DNA from: Epiperipatus broadwayi
Taxonomy: Eukaryota > Onychophora > Udeonychophora > Euonychophora > Peripatidae
Length of the DNA stretch: 64,000 nt
Assembly: GCA_028023455.1 (NCBI GenBank)
Contig: JAQFVV010000546.1
Span: forward strand, 310,001-374,000
Direction of reading: 5' to 3'
A program made the translations under genes and the position numbers. This document shows positions 1-13,493 of this stretch, in pieces. Within the stretch, counting starts at the first letter, position 1; each line of letters starts with the position of its first letter. The notes under the pieces are model-generated. The model worked only from the letters and a program-made list of their open reading frames with translations. It was not told the origin of the DNA and did not search any database.

Positions 1-480
1 AATTACACGTCCACACAATCTGTAGTTCAAGCCGCGTCTCCCTTTTTTCTATCTATATCTCTCCTTTCGAGCACAACAAAAAGTTCTTTTGTTTTTCACT
101 TTTAACTTTGTAAAATTTTTTCTGTGTATCCGTACGCCACTGACCAGTTCTTCCATTGTTCTTCAAAAATACCCACTTGACCAGTTTTCAGACTTCTCGA
201 TGCCAGTTATTGACTAAACTGCCTACAGCAATTGATTCATTTCTATTTCTGTCCTCATATGTTCAAGAGATTAATTAATAAAAGAAAAACATGTGTTACC
301 GACAACATTATTAAAACTTTAAAAAAAAACTTAACGGATAAAATATATACGAATAATCAATTACAATTTATACAGCTCTAAATATAATTGATTGTAACCA
401 TCACCATTAATACATATGCATATTGTACACTCGCACATACAACTATATTTACATATGCATACACACATAACTTTCGCACT
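1..480. other. AT-rich spacer, no gene seen
   Basis: The first 250 bases are slightly less AT-rich than what follows, with a pyrimidine-rich stretch around 40-70. No open frame with protein-like composition, splice-bounded exon or RNA gene could be supported. The short minus-strand frame at 361-555 is low-complexity and resembles nothing known to me. Confidence 0.5.
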
Positions 481-483
481 CCT

Positions 484-626
484 TGTAACAGGGTTTGAAT
501 GACTATTTACATATATATCTTTTCGCATATAATCGCTCCATATCAACACTCTCAATTAGCACTATTGCCTTATCTCTTGTATTCGAACCCCATCTGTTAC
601 AATATATATATATATATATATATTGT
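484..626. repeat. Inverted tRNA-like motif next to (AT)n tract
   Basis: A GTAACAG followed by GGTTTGAAT on the plus strand (484-502) is mirrored on the minus strand by GTAACAG, ATG and then GGGTTCGAAT (about 581-600). The minus copy runs directly into an (AT)n tract at 601-624. GGTTCGAATAC resembles a tRNA or SINE box B. The pair may be the eroded ends of a small SINE or foldback element, but no A box or target duplication is visible, so the assignment is weak. Confidence 0.25.
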
Positions 627-3600
627 ACCTAACTGAAGTCTCACTTAGTTCCAATAAGTGATCAAGGTTATCTTAGCTTAACCTTTTGTTTAAAATTTCG
701 GATTTAAAAAAAATGATGATAAAAATAGAAATTAACTTAGTTAATGATTAAAATAGGATAATCTAAATATTTCAATAGTATTGGTTTGATAAGGGATGCT
801 AGATAATGATTTGAGTTAAAAGAAATAGTTGGGAATTGATAAATAGTATTAAATGTATTTTAAAGTAACTACAGTATAATTCATTTTAACGTCTAAATTA
901 TAATAATTAGATATTGGAAATAAATATTTTAAATAATATTCAGTAATAAATTGAAAAATAATCTGTAAATTATTTTTTAAGACAGTATAATAATATTTAT
1001 CAGATGTAAGATAATGTAGCGTTCCACTTATAAAATTATTTTGAATTAAATATTCATTAACATTTTATTGCTGTAGTTTTAAAAATAACTTTTAAACAAT
1101 TAATGTGCGTTCAGATCACATATGTGAGAATATGTGTGCCTGCAAGAATGATATGTAAACATAAGAATAAAAAAATGATTTAATTCCAATATTGATTATA
1201 AAAATAAAACAAATGAATGAGTATAATTATTAGAATGAAATATTATTATTAAAAATAATACATAGCATCCATTAATAATGAATTTTTGACTTTGCAGCTG
1301 GGAGTCACATGGTATGATATAAGACTAATTATGTCAGTAAATTGATTTTACAGCTGAATTGTCAAGAATATTAGAGTTCAAAAAAATAATTTCATTGGTT
1401 TAAAGCAAGGAATTGATCAAAAGGGGGGGGGGCTATTAAAAATTATAATATAAAACAGGGATCCAGGTGTGATCCAGGGGCTGATCTGATTTTTAATTCT
1501 ATAAGTAGTTGAATCCTAGAATTTCTGTAATAAAAAGTTGTAATTTTATAAAACTATTATTTTAAAACTAAAAGTATGATTTTTAAAATCACTATATAAA
1601 ATCGTCTTGTGGAAATGAAGTGCTGAATAAAAAAAAGGTAATCCGTTTTCTGATAATTAAATTACAATTGAAACATTAAAATTACAGTAAAATGTTTAAA
1701 GAAAATGCAGCATCTCACATTTCATCTACTTTTGATCTATTCATTTTTCTTTATTTAGAAGTAAAACTTAAATCATTAAGTATTATTATGGCTAAAGAAT
1801 TTATTGTACTAAACTATAGTATATCTCCTATCAAATTAAAAATACATGTGAAGAAGAAATTAAAAAAAAAACATTCAAACATTTTAAAATATTAAAATGG
1901 AAATGCACAGTGTCTTTATAAATTAAAATTGATGTTAAATTTAATACTGCCTTATTAATACATGATATATACATATAAATATGCTCTTAACAGAATAATG
2001 TTTCTGAGGAAAATATGTATTTTAAAATACTAATTCTCGTTTATGCCAGTAGTATGAAAAGAATTTTTTTGGAAGTAAAACTTTAAAAGAATTTAAAAAT
2101 ATTATTAATGAACTTGTCTCTGTTAGATACATAATGTTTTGTTATAGTTGCCAGTACTTATAAGTAACTTTATGACTGTTGATCTTAGCTCATAAACTGA
2201 GGAATGTCTTAATTATAAAAGAAATCTACTCTTATGTTTAAAAAAAAATAAAAGGAAATTTGTTTAAAAAAAGAAATACATTTTGAAATATTAAGAAATG
2301 TTTTTTTAAAAAAAGAGCTCTATTTAAAAAAAAATGTGTTTATCTAAAGAAGAACAGTGAAAGTTAACTAAAAATATATATTATAATTATTCTGCATTTG
2401 AATCTAGGATTAAAAATATAAAAACATGTACTCAACTGAAGAATTTATTTTCCAAAGCCAACTTCTGTTTATGCTTATGATATTTTATTATTTTAATATT
2501 TAAAATTATCTTTGAAGATAAAACAAAGTGAAAGTGTTTATTTAAGGAACTGTTGAACATTTGCATTTTGGAAATCATTGCCATGTTTATAAATATTTGA
2601 CTGAAGCTTTGAATCCAGATAGATGAATTGACCTGAATACATATTTTTAAACGGAAAAACCATTATGGAGCTAAAATATGAACTTAAGTTAATGTATTAT
2701 TATTTTTTATTGTTTGTTTTATTGGTTTTTTAAAAAAATGACACCATAAAAAATAAATATTTATGCTATATATTTTGTGTAACACTTTTGGCATAAATAT
2801 ACAGCTAAACTAGGGTTATAATTTTAAAATGTAATATGTCTATTAGAATGAGCAAATGTTTTGCTATTCTCAGGTGAATTTATTTTATTTATTAAGCATT
2901 TCACAAGCTAGGTTTTTTTTTTTAAAAAATTCATTTATAGAAAATTTAAATATCACAGTCTTAGTTTATTATAAATGGGATGTTTTACTCAGTTTTATAT
3001 TAAATTTATCAAAGAGGTTTATCAGAGAGTATCCATTCATTTGTTTTATGAATGTTATATTAATAATAACTACAAATACTTTTATATGCATCGAGAAGTA
3101 AATATTCTTGCATTTAATTTGCAATTTTAAAAGTCCACTAATTTATATATAGTATGTGATATTTCACTATGTGTGCATTGTGCCTTGCCTAGAATTTTAG
3201 ATGCATTTAATTTTTAAGGATTTCTCATAGTAGTCACTTGACAGTGTATTTTGTTGGTTTGAACATTGAATATGTTTTGTATTTTCAAACTTCTTAGGAA
3301 TAACTTAGTTAATTCAGGTGAAGTATATATATCTTGCTATTAGTTAGTATTTGTTAGCCTCATAGAGTTAGGCTTAGTTAATAATTTTGAATATGCTTAT
3401 GGAGTAGATAAAATCCTCCATCCTTATTGTATTTCCATGATTTGATAGTGCTTGTCCCCAAAAGAGGGTTATTATATTGTATTTTTCAGTGGTGATAATC
3501 ACATTTATAAGCATTGAAAATCCCATGAGAGAGGATTGTGCTTTCTTGGTGCATTTTCCTATTCCCAGATGTACTGTAGAAGAGTTCCAGATATCTTAGT

Positions 3601-5600
3601 TTTTGCCTCGAAGTTAGGTATTTTTGAAAGCCACCATATTCTTTTCCAGATCTGAGGAGCCTATATGTTCTGATATTTTTAACCTATCATTCATGATGAC
3701 TTAATACTAATTCCACCACAGTAGGTGATGTTGAATTTGTTTTATATTTGTGATAACAAGATATGCTTGTTTGAGGAAATTTATTTCTTCAGGTAGTGGC
3801 AGCTAATTTATGGCTCATAGGTATATCAATGTTTGAATTGTGTTGCTATGATAGTTTTATCATGCACAAGCTAACCAACAATAAGTTATATTTATTTTAA
3901 AGTATGTTAAATATGCATATGGTAGAAGTGGCAATTCACACATACTAATTTAATATTTTATCCAGAGTTTCGCCATTGGATTTGTAAGTCTGTTACATTA
4001 TTAATTTTAAAACATTGAGGGAATAATTTTATGTGGACTAAATTTATTTAAAAGAGTATAATTGATCTCTGATGAATGAATGCCCCGTACACTTATCTTA
4101 GCTTTATTTTAAGATTAGCTTAGTTTAATTTAAAAATATATCATTAAGTTTAATATTAGTTATGTCAGTGTAACTAGTGATGATATTTTTCAAAAATATG
4201 CTAAATATGCTTATTTCAACTTAGCATTTGTTAAGTTTAGGATTATAAAATTAATTTAGGGTTTTAAATACAAACCTAGTTTTGTGTGTTATTCTGATTA
4301 CTAGAAGACACCATAATGTTATGAATTATTTTAATTTTAAAAAAAATAGAAGTATGCTTATTAAATCCAGACATTATAATTAAAGTTAAAGATCGTAAAA
4401 TCTCTAATTGTTAAAAGAGATTAAAATTGAGTAGCATTTGTCTGTTATTATGTATACTAGTGTAAACTAAATAAAACTGTTAAAAGTCAAAATACTTACA
4501 TTAGGTCCTAGTGCGATATTGGCAATATTTATATTCCATTAACTTTGTAAGCATTTCTTATTGTTCTTAATAAACCAAATTATTATTATTATTTCAAAAA
4601 GTTTTGTTTTGTTTGTTTTGCTTTTATATGAAAATATTGTCTTGGGTTCCAAATTCACAAAATCTTAAAAGTTTCTAAAATTTATTAAATCTTCAATTCA
4701 GAAATTCACAAATATATCATAAAGTTAATTAAATATATTTGATATTGGTTTTAAAATTATAAAACCATGCTGAAGTAAGTGATTTTTTTTATATTGAATC
4801 ACAATAACAGATAATGGCATTATATCAGATACTTAGTTATATTTTTAGTTAAAAGTTTATTTTAAATTATCAGTATATCTTTTCAGACTAAATGTTATGC
4901 AATATCAGATTAAGAATATAAGTACTTAAGAAGAATATTTTAATTATTGTTATTTTAGAAGCTGCACATTATCTATATTCATTGTACATCATCTATCATT
5001 ATCTTAAATCTTATATGTTTAAAGAATTTTAATCGATCTGTATTTGAGGTCTTTAGTAGGTTGTCTGTGAGTATGGAAAAGGCATAAAAAGTACCCTTGC
5101 TCTTTTCTTTGCTCGAGTAATGTCTTGGATAATAGGCGATTATTGGATTAAATTTAAATTGATTCATCAAATTTGTGAATTAATATTTTAAGATTGCACA
5201 ATAAGGTTGTTATTTTGTGATCAACAAAGATATTACTTATTTGTTTATTAATTCCAGAAATTCTTTAATAGGCAACTTAACTTAAACTTTTAATTTTACA
5301 CAAGAGTTTAGTTTTAAAAATCCCTGAGGTTATTTACTCTTGTTGTTTTATTAAATAAAATTTAGTAAGATAATCTTTCTAATCAAAGTATCATTTTTCT
5401 TATTCAGAGAGTGTATGATCTATTGGTAGAACTAATATGGTAAGCATTGATTAGTGATTTTAGATAATCTTTTGTATGGTTTAGTCGATTATTAATATGC
5501 TGTAGTAGTTATAGTTCATCAGTATTGGATTTGATCTTTATTTGATTATACATCTCTGGATCATCATCTCTTTTCTTTAAATTTATTGTAACCCCACTGA
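627..5600. other. AT-rich intergenic spacer
   Basis: About 5 kb of extremely AT-rich sequence with many short A and T homopolymers and stop codons in every frame. The few frames of 60-80 codons have spacer-like composition (F, I, L, N, K, Y) and no domain signature. A G-run of nine bases lies near 1423. No mobile-element boundary could be supported here. Confidence 0.6.
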
Positions 5601-5619
5601 GCTGAGTCATTAAGAGTCT

Positions 5620-5885
5620 CTCATTTCATCTTATTTCATTTCATTTCTTTTCATATCATTTTCATCATCTCTCTTATACATTTCATTTATCATCTCATCC
5701 ATTTCTAAATCATGTATTTCATTTCTTCTTCTTTCATCTATATCCACTATTTATCATTTCCTCCATATCATCTCATCTTTTTCTATCATCCATATCATCT
5801 AATCCATATCAAATCATTTCATTTCGTTCTCTCTTCTTCTTTTTTTCTTTCATTTCCTTTCCCTCCTTCCTTCTCCCTTTCCTTC
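5620..5885. repeat. Pyrimidine-rich TTTCA/TCATC imperfect minisatellite
   Basis: Continuous run of imperfect TTTCATTTCATC-type units that degrades into T/C-only sequence toward 5880. It is strongly strand-asymmetric (polypyrimidine on plus, polypurine on minus). A 74-codon open frame across it (5712-5936) is a by-product of the repeat and is not called a gene. An (AT)n tract follows directly at 5907-5923. Confidence 0.7.
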
Positions 5886-5904
5886 TTTCTCTATGCTTTA
5901 GGTC

Positions 5905-8720
5905 ACAATATATATATATATATAATTTTGCTATGAATAAATTGTTGCTAGTACCTTATAATGCTACAATTTTTTTGCATATAAGTTACTATATCAGTAT
6001 TTTATAGATTGTACAGCTGTAAAATAATTTTACACAGCTTAAATTATAATAGTTTTAAGCTTAAATATGTGTTTAACATGCTAAAGTCTTTATATTTTTA
6101 ATTAGATTGTAATATAAAGGATAAATAATGCATTTTAAGATAATAATGCTAGTCATGATTTAATCATTTAAAATATTTTGAAAAGCTTGCAGTAATTTTA
6201 AGATTGATAAACCATATCCAAACCTATATTTTGGTTTGCTAGTACTTAAATTAAATCTATAATATTTTAATTCATTTTAATTTTAACATGTAATATTCTA
6301 TTTAAATATTGTAAATTCATTTACTTATAAAAGTTTAGTAAAGTTAATAAATAAAAATAGGATTTTCAAAAGCAAGAGATAAATGAATAATGAATGAATA
6401 AATATTATATTTAATATTAATATTATTTATTTTTTTAAAATATTATTTAATGTCTAGTTTTAGAAGGCAATTTAAAATTTATCTTCTGAGACTTGTTTAG
6501 ATGTAAATAATGATAAATAATTATATTAAATATTGTCTGTAATATTTGTTTCATTTAATATAATGTAAATTTCAATTGTAAATATATGGGATTTGAACAC
6601 ACACTTTCATGCCCCCTCACTATCCACACTATTCCATACTACTGATACACATGACCACACACATGCAGAAAAGATAAATAATCACCAATATACATATTTC
6701 ATGCTAAACCAGCACTCATCAGTTGGTCCAGACTATCATCTCCTATACATATATATATAATCAGTGCTCAGTATATATATATATATGGGAGATGGTAGTC
6801 TGGACCAACTGATGAGTGCTGGTTTAGCATGAAATATGTGTATTGGTGATTATTTGTCTTTTCTGCATGTGGGTGGGTTATGTGTATCAGTAGTATGAGA
6901 TAGTGTGGATAGTGGTAGAGGCTGGAAAGTCTGTGTTCAAATCCCCTATACTTACAATTAGGCTCCAGGTATAAGAGTGTCTGGTATTTTAAGTCTTAAA
7001 TTTCAATTATGTAATATTTTTTCTTCTATTCTAGTGTTTGTAATATTTTATTTCATTGTAATTTTTAAGTAATTATTTTATTTACAACCAGGAAGTGTTT
7101 TTATTTTTTTTTTCAATTGTGTAGAAAAAAATTGATTTATTTAAAATTTGAATATTAATTAGGTAAATTTTTACCTAACAACTTTTTCTAGTTATAAATA
7201 AGTCAAGAATTCAAACTTCTTCGGGAAGATGTTATAGGTTAAAAAGTTAATCAAAATTCTTGTAAAATGATCACATAACTAATAATATAAATAGGTGAGA
7301 TTGTCATCTGATCAAAGTTCTCAGTCAGTTTTATATTTATTTTTATTTGTAGCATGAATTTTAAACCCTCCAGATAAATTTTAAAACTATAATTTTCTCT
7401 AAACTTTATTATTTTTTAAGCTGAAGTATGTCAGGCTGAGCTATAATATCTAGACACCCTTATCTAAATTACAACACCAAAAGAACTAAAATCTTCATAT
7501 CTTCCAGCTTTAGTGATAATATTATTTCATTATTACAATCTTTAGAAAGTTATTTTTTAAATTTTCTGCATTAAAATACTTATTACTGCTACCACTATAA
7601 TGATGAAAGGGTTATTGACAATTTCAAGGCATAAAAAATGTCTGTTTTATATTGAAGTTTGCCACAATATATTTAAATTTTTAGTGTAATAATGGCAATA
7701 CAAGTGTTAATAGTATCCTTTTATCTAAAACACCTATTTTATATTAAATATAATCTACAATTTGTTTACCTTGACTAAAAGACTTAATTCAGGATAAAAA
7801 CTATATTTTGATATAAAGAGAGTATCTTATCAGACATTAATCTTTAAATCTATAAAAGTGCTAAATTAACAATAGTACTTGTAATAGTATTTATACATCA
7901 ATAACAATTTGTCTGTGCTGTTATTCTAATAAAACATCATGTTATTAATTGAAAAAGGCACCAAACAATTTATATATTATGACCTTTTGTTTGCAACTCC
8001 TGAAAAAATAAAACCATTTTTGCCAAAAAGGGAGTAATAAAACAAATTAACTTTCACCAAATTGCTTAATAAATATTATGAAGAATTTAAATATTTCACT
8101 TTCTAAAACTGAAATATAAAATTTAACTGCAAAAGACATTATGTTTTAATAAATTTAAATTATATTTCTGCATTTTAATTATTTTATAATGCCTGCAAAG
8201 TATTTAAAACATATAAGGTATCTTCTCTCGACACATTATTATAGAGACCCATGTGGTTATAAATATGATAATGAGAAATAAGTTATTTTCTCCTGCTAAA
8301 TACTGTGCAGTTTTTGATAAATATAATTTAAAAAGCATTCTCTTGAAAAATATTTCTCTATTACAAAAAATTAAGATAATTCTTTTGATGGATTAATTTT
8401 TGGTAAACCTGATTTAAATGTGAAGCTTTTCATTGCAAATTAATGAACATTTGTCATAATTTAAATCATTAGTCATATTTAATAAATAACCATAAATTTA
8501 TTTTATTATGTACTAGAATATTTTCTAAAATTTTCATTAGTTATCTGGAAGCACTGTCTTATTTCATAGTTACATTATAGTTTTAATATTATATTTATAT
8601 TGTAACTTATAATGGCTATACTTCCTGTCCACAATATTTTGTTGCCAATATTCCTATTTATGTTACAGTGTAATGGTTATGGAAAAAAGAAAGCAGGACT
8701 TTATTTTATTATTTATTTAT
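5905..8720. repeat. Long segmental repeat, copy 1
   Basis: This segment is collinear with 13745-17255. Shared landmarks include TATGAATAAATT followed by TTGCATATAA at the left end, an exact 34-base stretch across the TTTTACACAGCTTAAATT landmark near 6030, the words around 7440 (GTATGTCAGGCTGA), and GGTTATGGAAAAAAGAAA near 8680. Identity looks like roughly 80 percent with many small indels. The right edge is unclear because homology fades into AT-rich sequence. It may be a tandem-type duplication or two insertions of one long non-coding mobile element; terminal repeats were not recognised. Confidence 0.75.
6566..7008. mobile_element. Large inverted-repeat (foldback/SINE-pair) insertion with target duplication
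   Basis: Two arms of about 185 bp (6573-6758 and 6772-6962) are inverted copies of each other around a short AT-rich centre. Both outer ends carry a tRNA box-B-like GTTCAAATCCC reading outward. The insertion is flanked by TAAATTTCAATT at 6566-6577 and 6997-7008, and the related copy at 15260-15290 has a single, slightly diverged version of that site, so it acts as an empty site. This may be two head-to-head SINEs or a foldback MITE. The duplication and inverted arms are directly visible; the SINE origin is inferred. Confidence 0.7.
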
Positions 8721-11080
8721 TTCAGGTTCATATTATTTTCATATTATATACCATATTTTGAAATATTTTCAAAATAGTAATTTATCATATTTTCATATTT
8801 TAAAATTGTATGTGTTTTCCTTTTTATCTATGAATTATTTATTTATAAAGGTATATTGTTATGTTGTAAGCTGAATAAGTAAATATATGTTTCTATTAAT
8901 TATTTTATGTTTATTCATTGCCTAAAATTAATAGAGCCATATTTGACATTAGTTATTATTATTTATTATATTTCATATTTGTTAGCTATAGGACTTTTGT
9001 TAGAGGTAGTTGATTTACTTTCTTTGTGTATTTTTGGGAATGCTTATGTATGCCATTATATTTAAAGATGGTAGTGTTAGTCTCTATTATTATTTTTCTA
9101 GCTTATTTTTATAAGAGACAAGGGCATTAGTCTCTCTCTTATTATTTTTTGTCTTGCTAACATTTGTATGCTCACAACATTTACCTTTATGAATGTGACT
9201 TACTTCTTTCTTATTTTAAATTAATTCCTATTTAAATTTTGTCTTGATGTGTATCCTGATTACTTTTCTGATTAGTCATAAAGTCTTAGATTCTTTATTA
9301 ACTCTCAAATGTAGGTGTATTGTATGAGCTATGACATTATACTTTTCAGTTTGCCTTACTTTATTATTTGAAGATGGATTTTATTTATAATTGGTAGTAT
9401 GTTTAGTAAAGCATGTGTACTATTGTATTATGGATTTACATGTCTTGCTTGGGTTGAATAAGAATAATTTATTATAAATGTACAAGTCCCATATTTGATA
9501 TTTTATAATAATGAGCACAAATTACAAATAATTAATTTAAAAAATTAAAAATGTATTTAGGCATAAATACAGTGTATACATCTGTCTTATCATTCTTTCA
9601 TAACTACATTGGCAAGCTAATATTATTATCAAGTATGTTAAATAATAATACAAAAGATACATTACTTATATGAAGGTTATTATCATTGTAGGAATACATT
9701 TATACGTGAGAACTTGTTAATAATTAAACAGTAGAAAGTTTAGTTTAAGTTTCTGGATTATTTTTGTTTAATCCAGTCGAATTTATTTTGTAAAACATGA
9801 TGTAAATTTTAAATCCTTCTGTCATAATTTTGAAGAAGTAAAGTTGTAAAAGCTGTTGGCTCTATGGACTCAAATATGGAATATTTGTAACTTTATATTT
9901 GTTTTTCTGTAGAATAAATATTTGTTTTATTTATTTCTTATAGTCAATTGTTCACACCTTTCCAAATTATCAACCAGAAATTATTTCTCATATTGACTAG
10001 TAATTTAAGTACTTATAAAAATTATAAATTATTTTAAGTGTATTTTCTAAAAGTATACATAACATTGAAACTAATAAGTGATTTTATTAAATTATTTAAG
10101 AATTAGTATAACATTTAAGAAAGATGTATTTTGCTTAATAAAGAATCATAATCTGATTTATTACTTTGGATCATTTTCACTAAATCAATTTGCTTATTTC
10201 AAATCACTGTGCATATTTATTTTATAATCATTTTCACATTTGAAGTCCATATTTATTATTCTATGATAAAATTTAATTCTAAAAGAACCTAGTTCATATT
10301 TATAATATGTTTAAGTAGATTTACTCTTGAGTATTGAGAATGCCTATTAAATCCTGTACCTATTCTTAATATCTGAGTATAATCCTAGATTATTCATTAT
10401 CTTATTCTAAAATTAAGAGATCATGTTTTGTGTTATTTAAGTTAGCAATGGTTTTATTAGCATTATAATAGTGATAAGACATTAGCTTAGAGAAAGTATG
10501 GGTCTTATTTATTTTATTAATCAGAATTTTATTTCATAATGAATAAGTTTGAAGATTCTAAAATAATTTATTTTATAATCAAAATAAGATTATCTTAGTT
10601 TGAGATACTTTGATTTGTTTAAAGAACTATATTATTTAAATTTATTTTTAAAATGAAGAAAATATATACAAAGATGGATTACAGTTTAATAAAGGTTACC
10701 TTTGAAAATAAATAATGTTTTTAGCTGATTTGAGTAATAACATGCTTGAAAGATACTAAAGAGATAGTTTAAGTGGTAGTTGTAATAAATTTTTATAGAA
10801 AAAGAAATTTAAATATAACTTCAATGGCATATGCTCATAAAATTAGTCTTTTATGTGTGATAGAGTGAGTTGAGATGTCTTCTCTTCTTGACTTATTAAT
10901 AATGTTGTTTCATATTTATATAATATTTTATTATAAATGCTTCCCCTGTATATCTTCTTATTGTAGCATAAGGCATATATATTACAACACACTGATCTTA
11001 GCTATTGAGAGAAATTTTAGCTTATATGTCTGAACATTTCTAGGTTACAATTTGACTTGTCCAACATGTTCATTTGATCA
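8720..11080. other. AT-rich spacer
   Basis: No gene, RNA or element boundary could be supported. The sequence is T-rich on the plus strand, with scattered TATTTATT words and no open frame above about 60 codons. Confidence 0.5.
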
Positions 11081-11689
11081 TTGAGAGTTTCAGAGTTGTT
11101 GTGGTCTTTTTGTTGTTGCTCATTATCTCCATCCCATTATTCTTTTGAGGTTACAATTTGGCACCCAAAGGCATGGCTCAATTACATGGTATAATTGTCA
11201 ATCAAAATGGCTATTGATTAGTTATAACATCCATAAATTGTTTGAGTAGTCAATTTGAATTTGGTATGTTTATTAGATTAATTAGTAATTGTATGCATAT
11301 GTATCTTATTGTTCTGCAGTTATAATTTATTGTAATGATCAGATTTTTATGCCACAATCAAAATAATAATTGTAATACAGTGACTTACATAATAAAAATT
11401 GATCATTTGATCAATTGTACAGGATCCCATTACAATTTTTTAATTTGTTTAATATAAATTTAATTACTTATTATTAATAATTACAATCTTTAAATTATTT
11501 TATTAAGCACAAAATGATTTGCATTCTTGGTTAATATTGTATATTTAAATTATAATAGTCAATTTTAAAAATAAAATATTTTAAGATTTCTGTTAATGAT
11601 AATGATAAACTATTTTATAAAAGAATCTATTTTAGTGTTTAGAATATTTAAAGTTGATAATTCCTAAAAAGGTTGTTGTGGAGATTTTG

Positions 11690-12700
11690 GGTGCATTGAT
11701 CATTGATGTTTGGATATTTTGTGTCAAGATAGGTTATTAATAACAATAAATTTACAAAATATGAATGATTTTGAAGAAACAGTTCATGATTTGGGTGTGA
11801 CCCAAAAATATTGTTCTCTTTTACTCAAAATTCTGGTTTAGAACAGGGACAAATGATGATATCCTCTAATCAACAAAGTATTGGTATAAAAAAGATTCAA
11901 GGTGAGTTATCATTTCTTGCCTTAACATCATTAAGGTAAATATTGTCAGAATTTATGAAACCTTTTGATAATAAATTAGAGAAATTGCATAGTGAGAATA
12001 AAGAGATGAAAGAATCTTTTAGTAATGGGATTAAAAAGATAATAAAATCTCAAAAAGAATTTGATAGAGATATGCAAGAAATTATAGCATCTGTTAATAA
12101 ATAAATCTAACAGATCATGAAAAGAGAACAAAAAGCCTTTAGAAAAAGGAATGGAAAATATTAGCATGTAAACATTAGAAGTAATAGAACTCCAAACTGA
12201 TATTGAAAGAATCTCATGAAGCAATTTAGTTACTAGAAAACAATCTGTTATAATGTGTAAAACCTTCAGTGATAAACATAAAAGATTTTCAAAAAGAGGA
12301 AATAAATTTTTAACTTGGAGGAGAAATTGCCATGGAAAATAATTTTATTAGTTTAAAAAAGTCCCAAAGACAGCAGTTAAAAGAGTTGACAGTGATTGAA
12401 GGTATTAAAGTATTAAATGTAGTTCCACCAGTTACAAAGGTAAAAGACTCTCAAAAAGAGGAAACTGACACTCTAGTTCACGAATATGTTCAGAAAGTAA
12501 TTTATTTAAATTAGAAAAGTTGCAAGAGCAAAGATTTAAAGAATTATAAATAATTGAAGAGGTTAAACTATCAAATACAGAGTGTAAAATAGAATGTCAA
12601 ATTTGAAAAAATTATAACACTAGATATAGAAGAGGAACAGATAGAACAACTTGCGGAAATTAAAAGTTCCATTAAGATATTTTTTCCTTATATTCTCAAA
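11690..12700 (+). pseudogene. Decayed coding region with coiled-coil-like segment
   Basis: Around 11949-12104 one frame reads a charged, heptad-like stretch (EKLHSENKEMKES then QKEFDRDMQEI) before a stop. Another short frame, 12332-12514, encodes KKSQRQQLKELTVIEG and similar charged sequence. Purine-rich, K/E/Q-rich composition on one strand persists for about 1 kb and differs from the flanking spacer, which suggests former coding sequence broken by frameshifts and stops. A coiled-coil gag-like or structural protein is possible. At 11150-11180 the words GGTTACA and TGGCACCCAAAGG resemble an LTR end plus primer-binding site, but no second LTR was found. I do not assign a family. The region leads directly into the 29-codon repeat array. 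Confidence 0.4.
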
Positions 12701-13470
12701 TTGGTGTAGATAAAACATTCCCCAATACTAAAATTAATTGCAAAATAAAAGTGATTACTAGGAGTAATATTATGTATAATTCATTTAATATTGATAAGAA
12801 ATTACCAGTAGATGAAAAAATTAATTGCAAAAAGAGAGACATTTAAAATAAAAATATTGTATTTAATGTTTCAAGTTAATAAATTGCCAGCAAATACAAA
12901 AATAAATTGTTAAGTTAAAATCAATGTTGAAGGAATTTATTTCGCTTGATTAAGTTAATATTGATAGAAAATTGTTGATAAGCAAGAAAATTTATTGTAA
13001 AATGAAAGTTATTCTAAAGTAATCCATTTTGTTTGATTTATTCAATATTGATAGACAATTATCATCATCAGAAGGATTAAATGTAAGTTGAAAGTTAATT
13101 CTAAGAAATCTATTTTGTTTGATTTAATTAATATTGATAAAAGTTATCAATCAATAAGTTTAATTTAAGATGAAACTAACTTCTAAAAAGTTTTTGTTTA
13201 ATTTCTCTAATATCAGTAAAAAAAAATATTAGCAGATAGAAAAATCAAATGTAAGATGAAAACTGTTTTACAGAAACATTTCTCATTTAAACGAATTGAT
13301 ATTAGAAAGATAATATTATTTACTGCTAAGATTAGATATAAGATAAAGATAATTTTGTTTGTAAAACTTATTTCCTTTGAATTAAATATTATTAAAATGA
13401 TATGATTAGTGCTAAAATTAAGTGCATGGTGAAAAGTTGTACTTGCCAAACAGTTTTATATGATTAATAA
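12700..13470 (+). repeat. Decayed ~87-bp (29-codon) coding-type tandem repeat
   Basis: About eight units recur every 79-91 bp (most 86-88), best aligned on AATATTGATARRAA at about 12790, 12956, 13042, 13128, 13207, 13298 and 13386, with one unit between the first two. Translated in the best-preserved frame, the unit reads roughly NIDKKLPVDEKINCKMKV plus about eleven further residues ending in LF. The first units are open and later ones are broken by stops and frameshifts. A period close to a multiple of three, and substitutions that keep the peptide alike, suggest the array once encoded a repeat protein. No known repeat family (ankyrin, LRR, TPR) fits by eye. Confidence 0.55.
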
Positions 13471-13477
13471 ATTAATT

Positions 13478-13493
13478 TATAGACAATAGTGCA
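13478..13493. other. Perfect 16-bp palindrome
   Basis: GTGCAATATATTGCAC is a perfect palindrome immediately downstream of the 29-codon repeat array. In DNA this AT-rich, such a site could be chance; it could also mark an element end. Confidence 0.3.

Noticed and set aside
5712-5936. Small secreted or membrane protein in the Phe/Ser/His-rich frame
   Set aside because: Explained by the pyrimidine-rich TTTCA tract.
11976-12224. 82-codon minus-strand hydrophobic frame
   Set aside because: Shadow of the purine-rich, charged coding remnant on the plus strand.
13213-13449. 78-codon minus-strand frame
   Set aside because: Lies across the 87-bp repeat array on the opposite strand to the better peptide pattern; composition is hydrophobic antisense.
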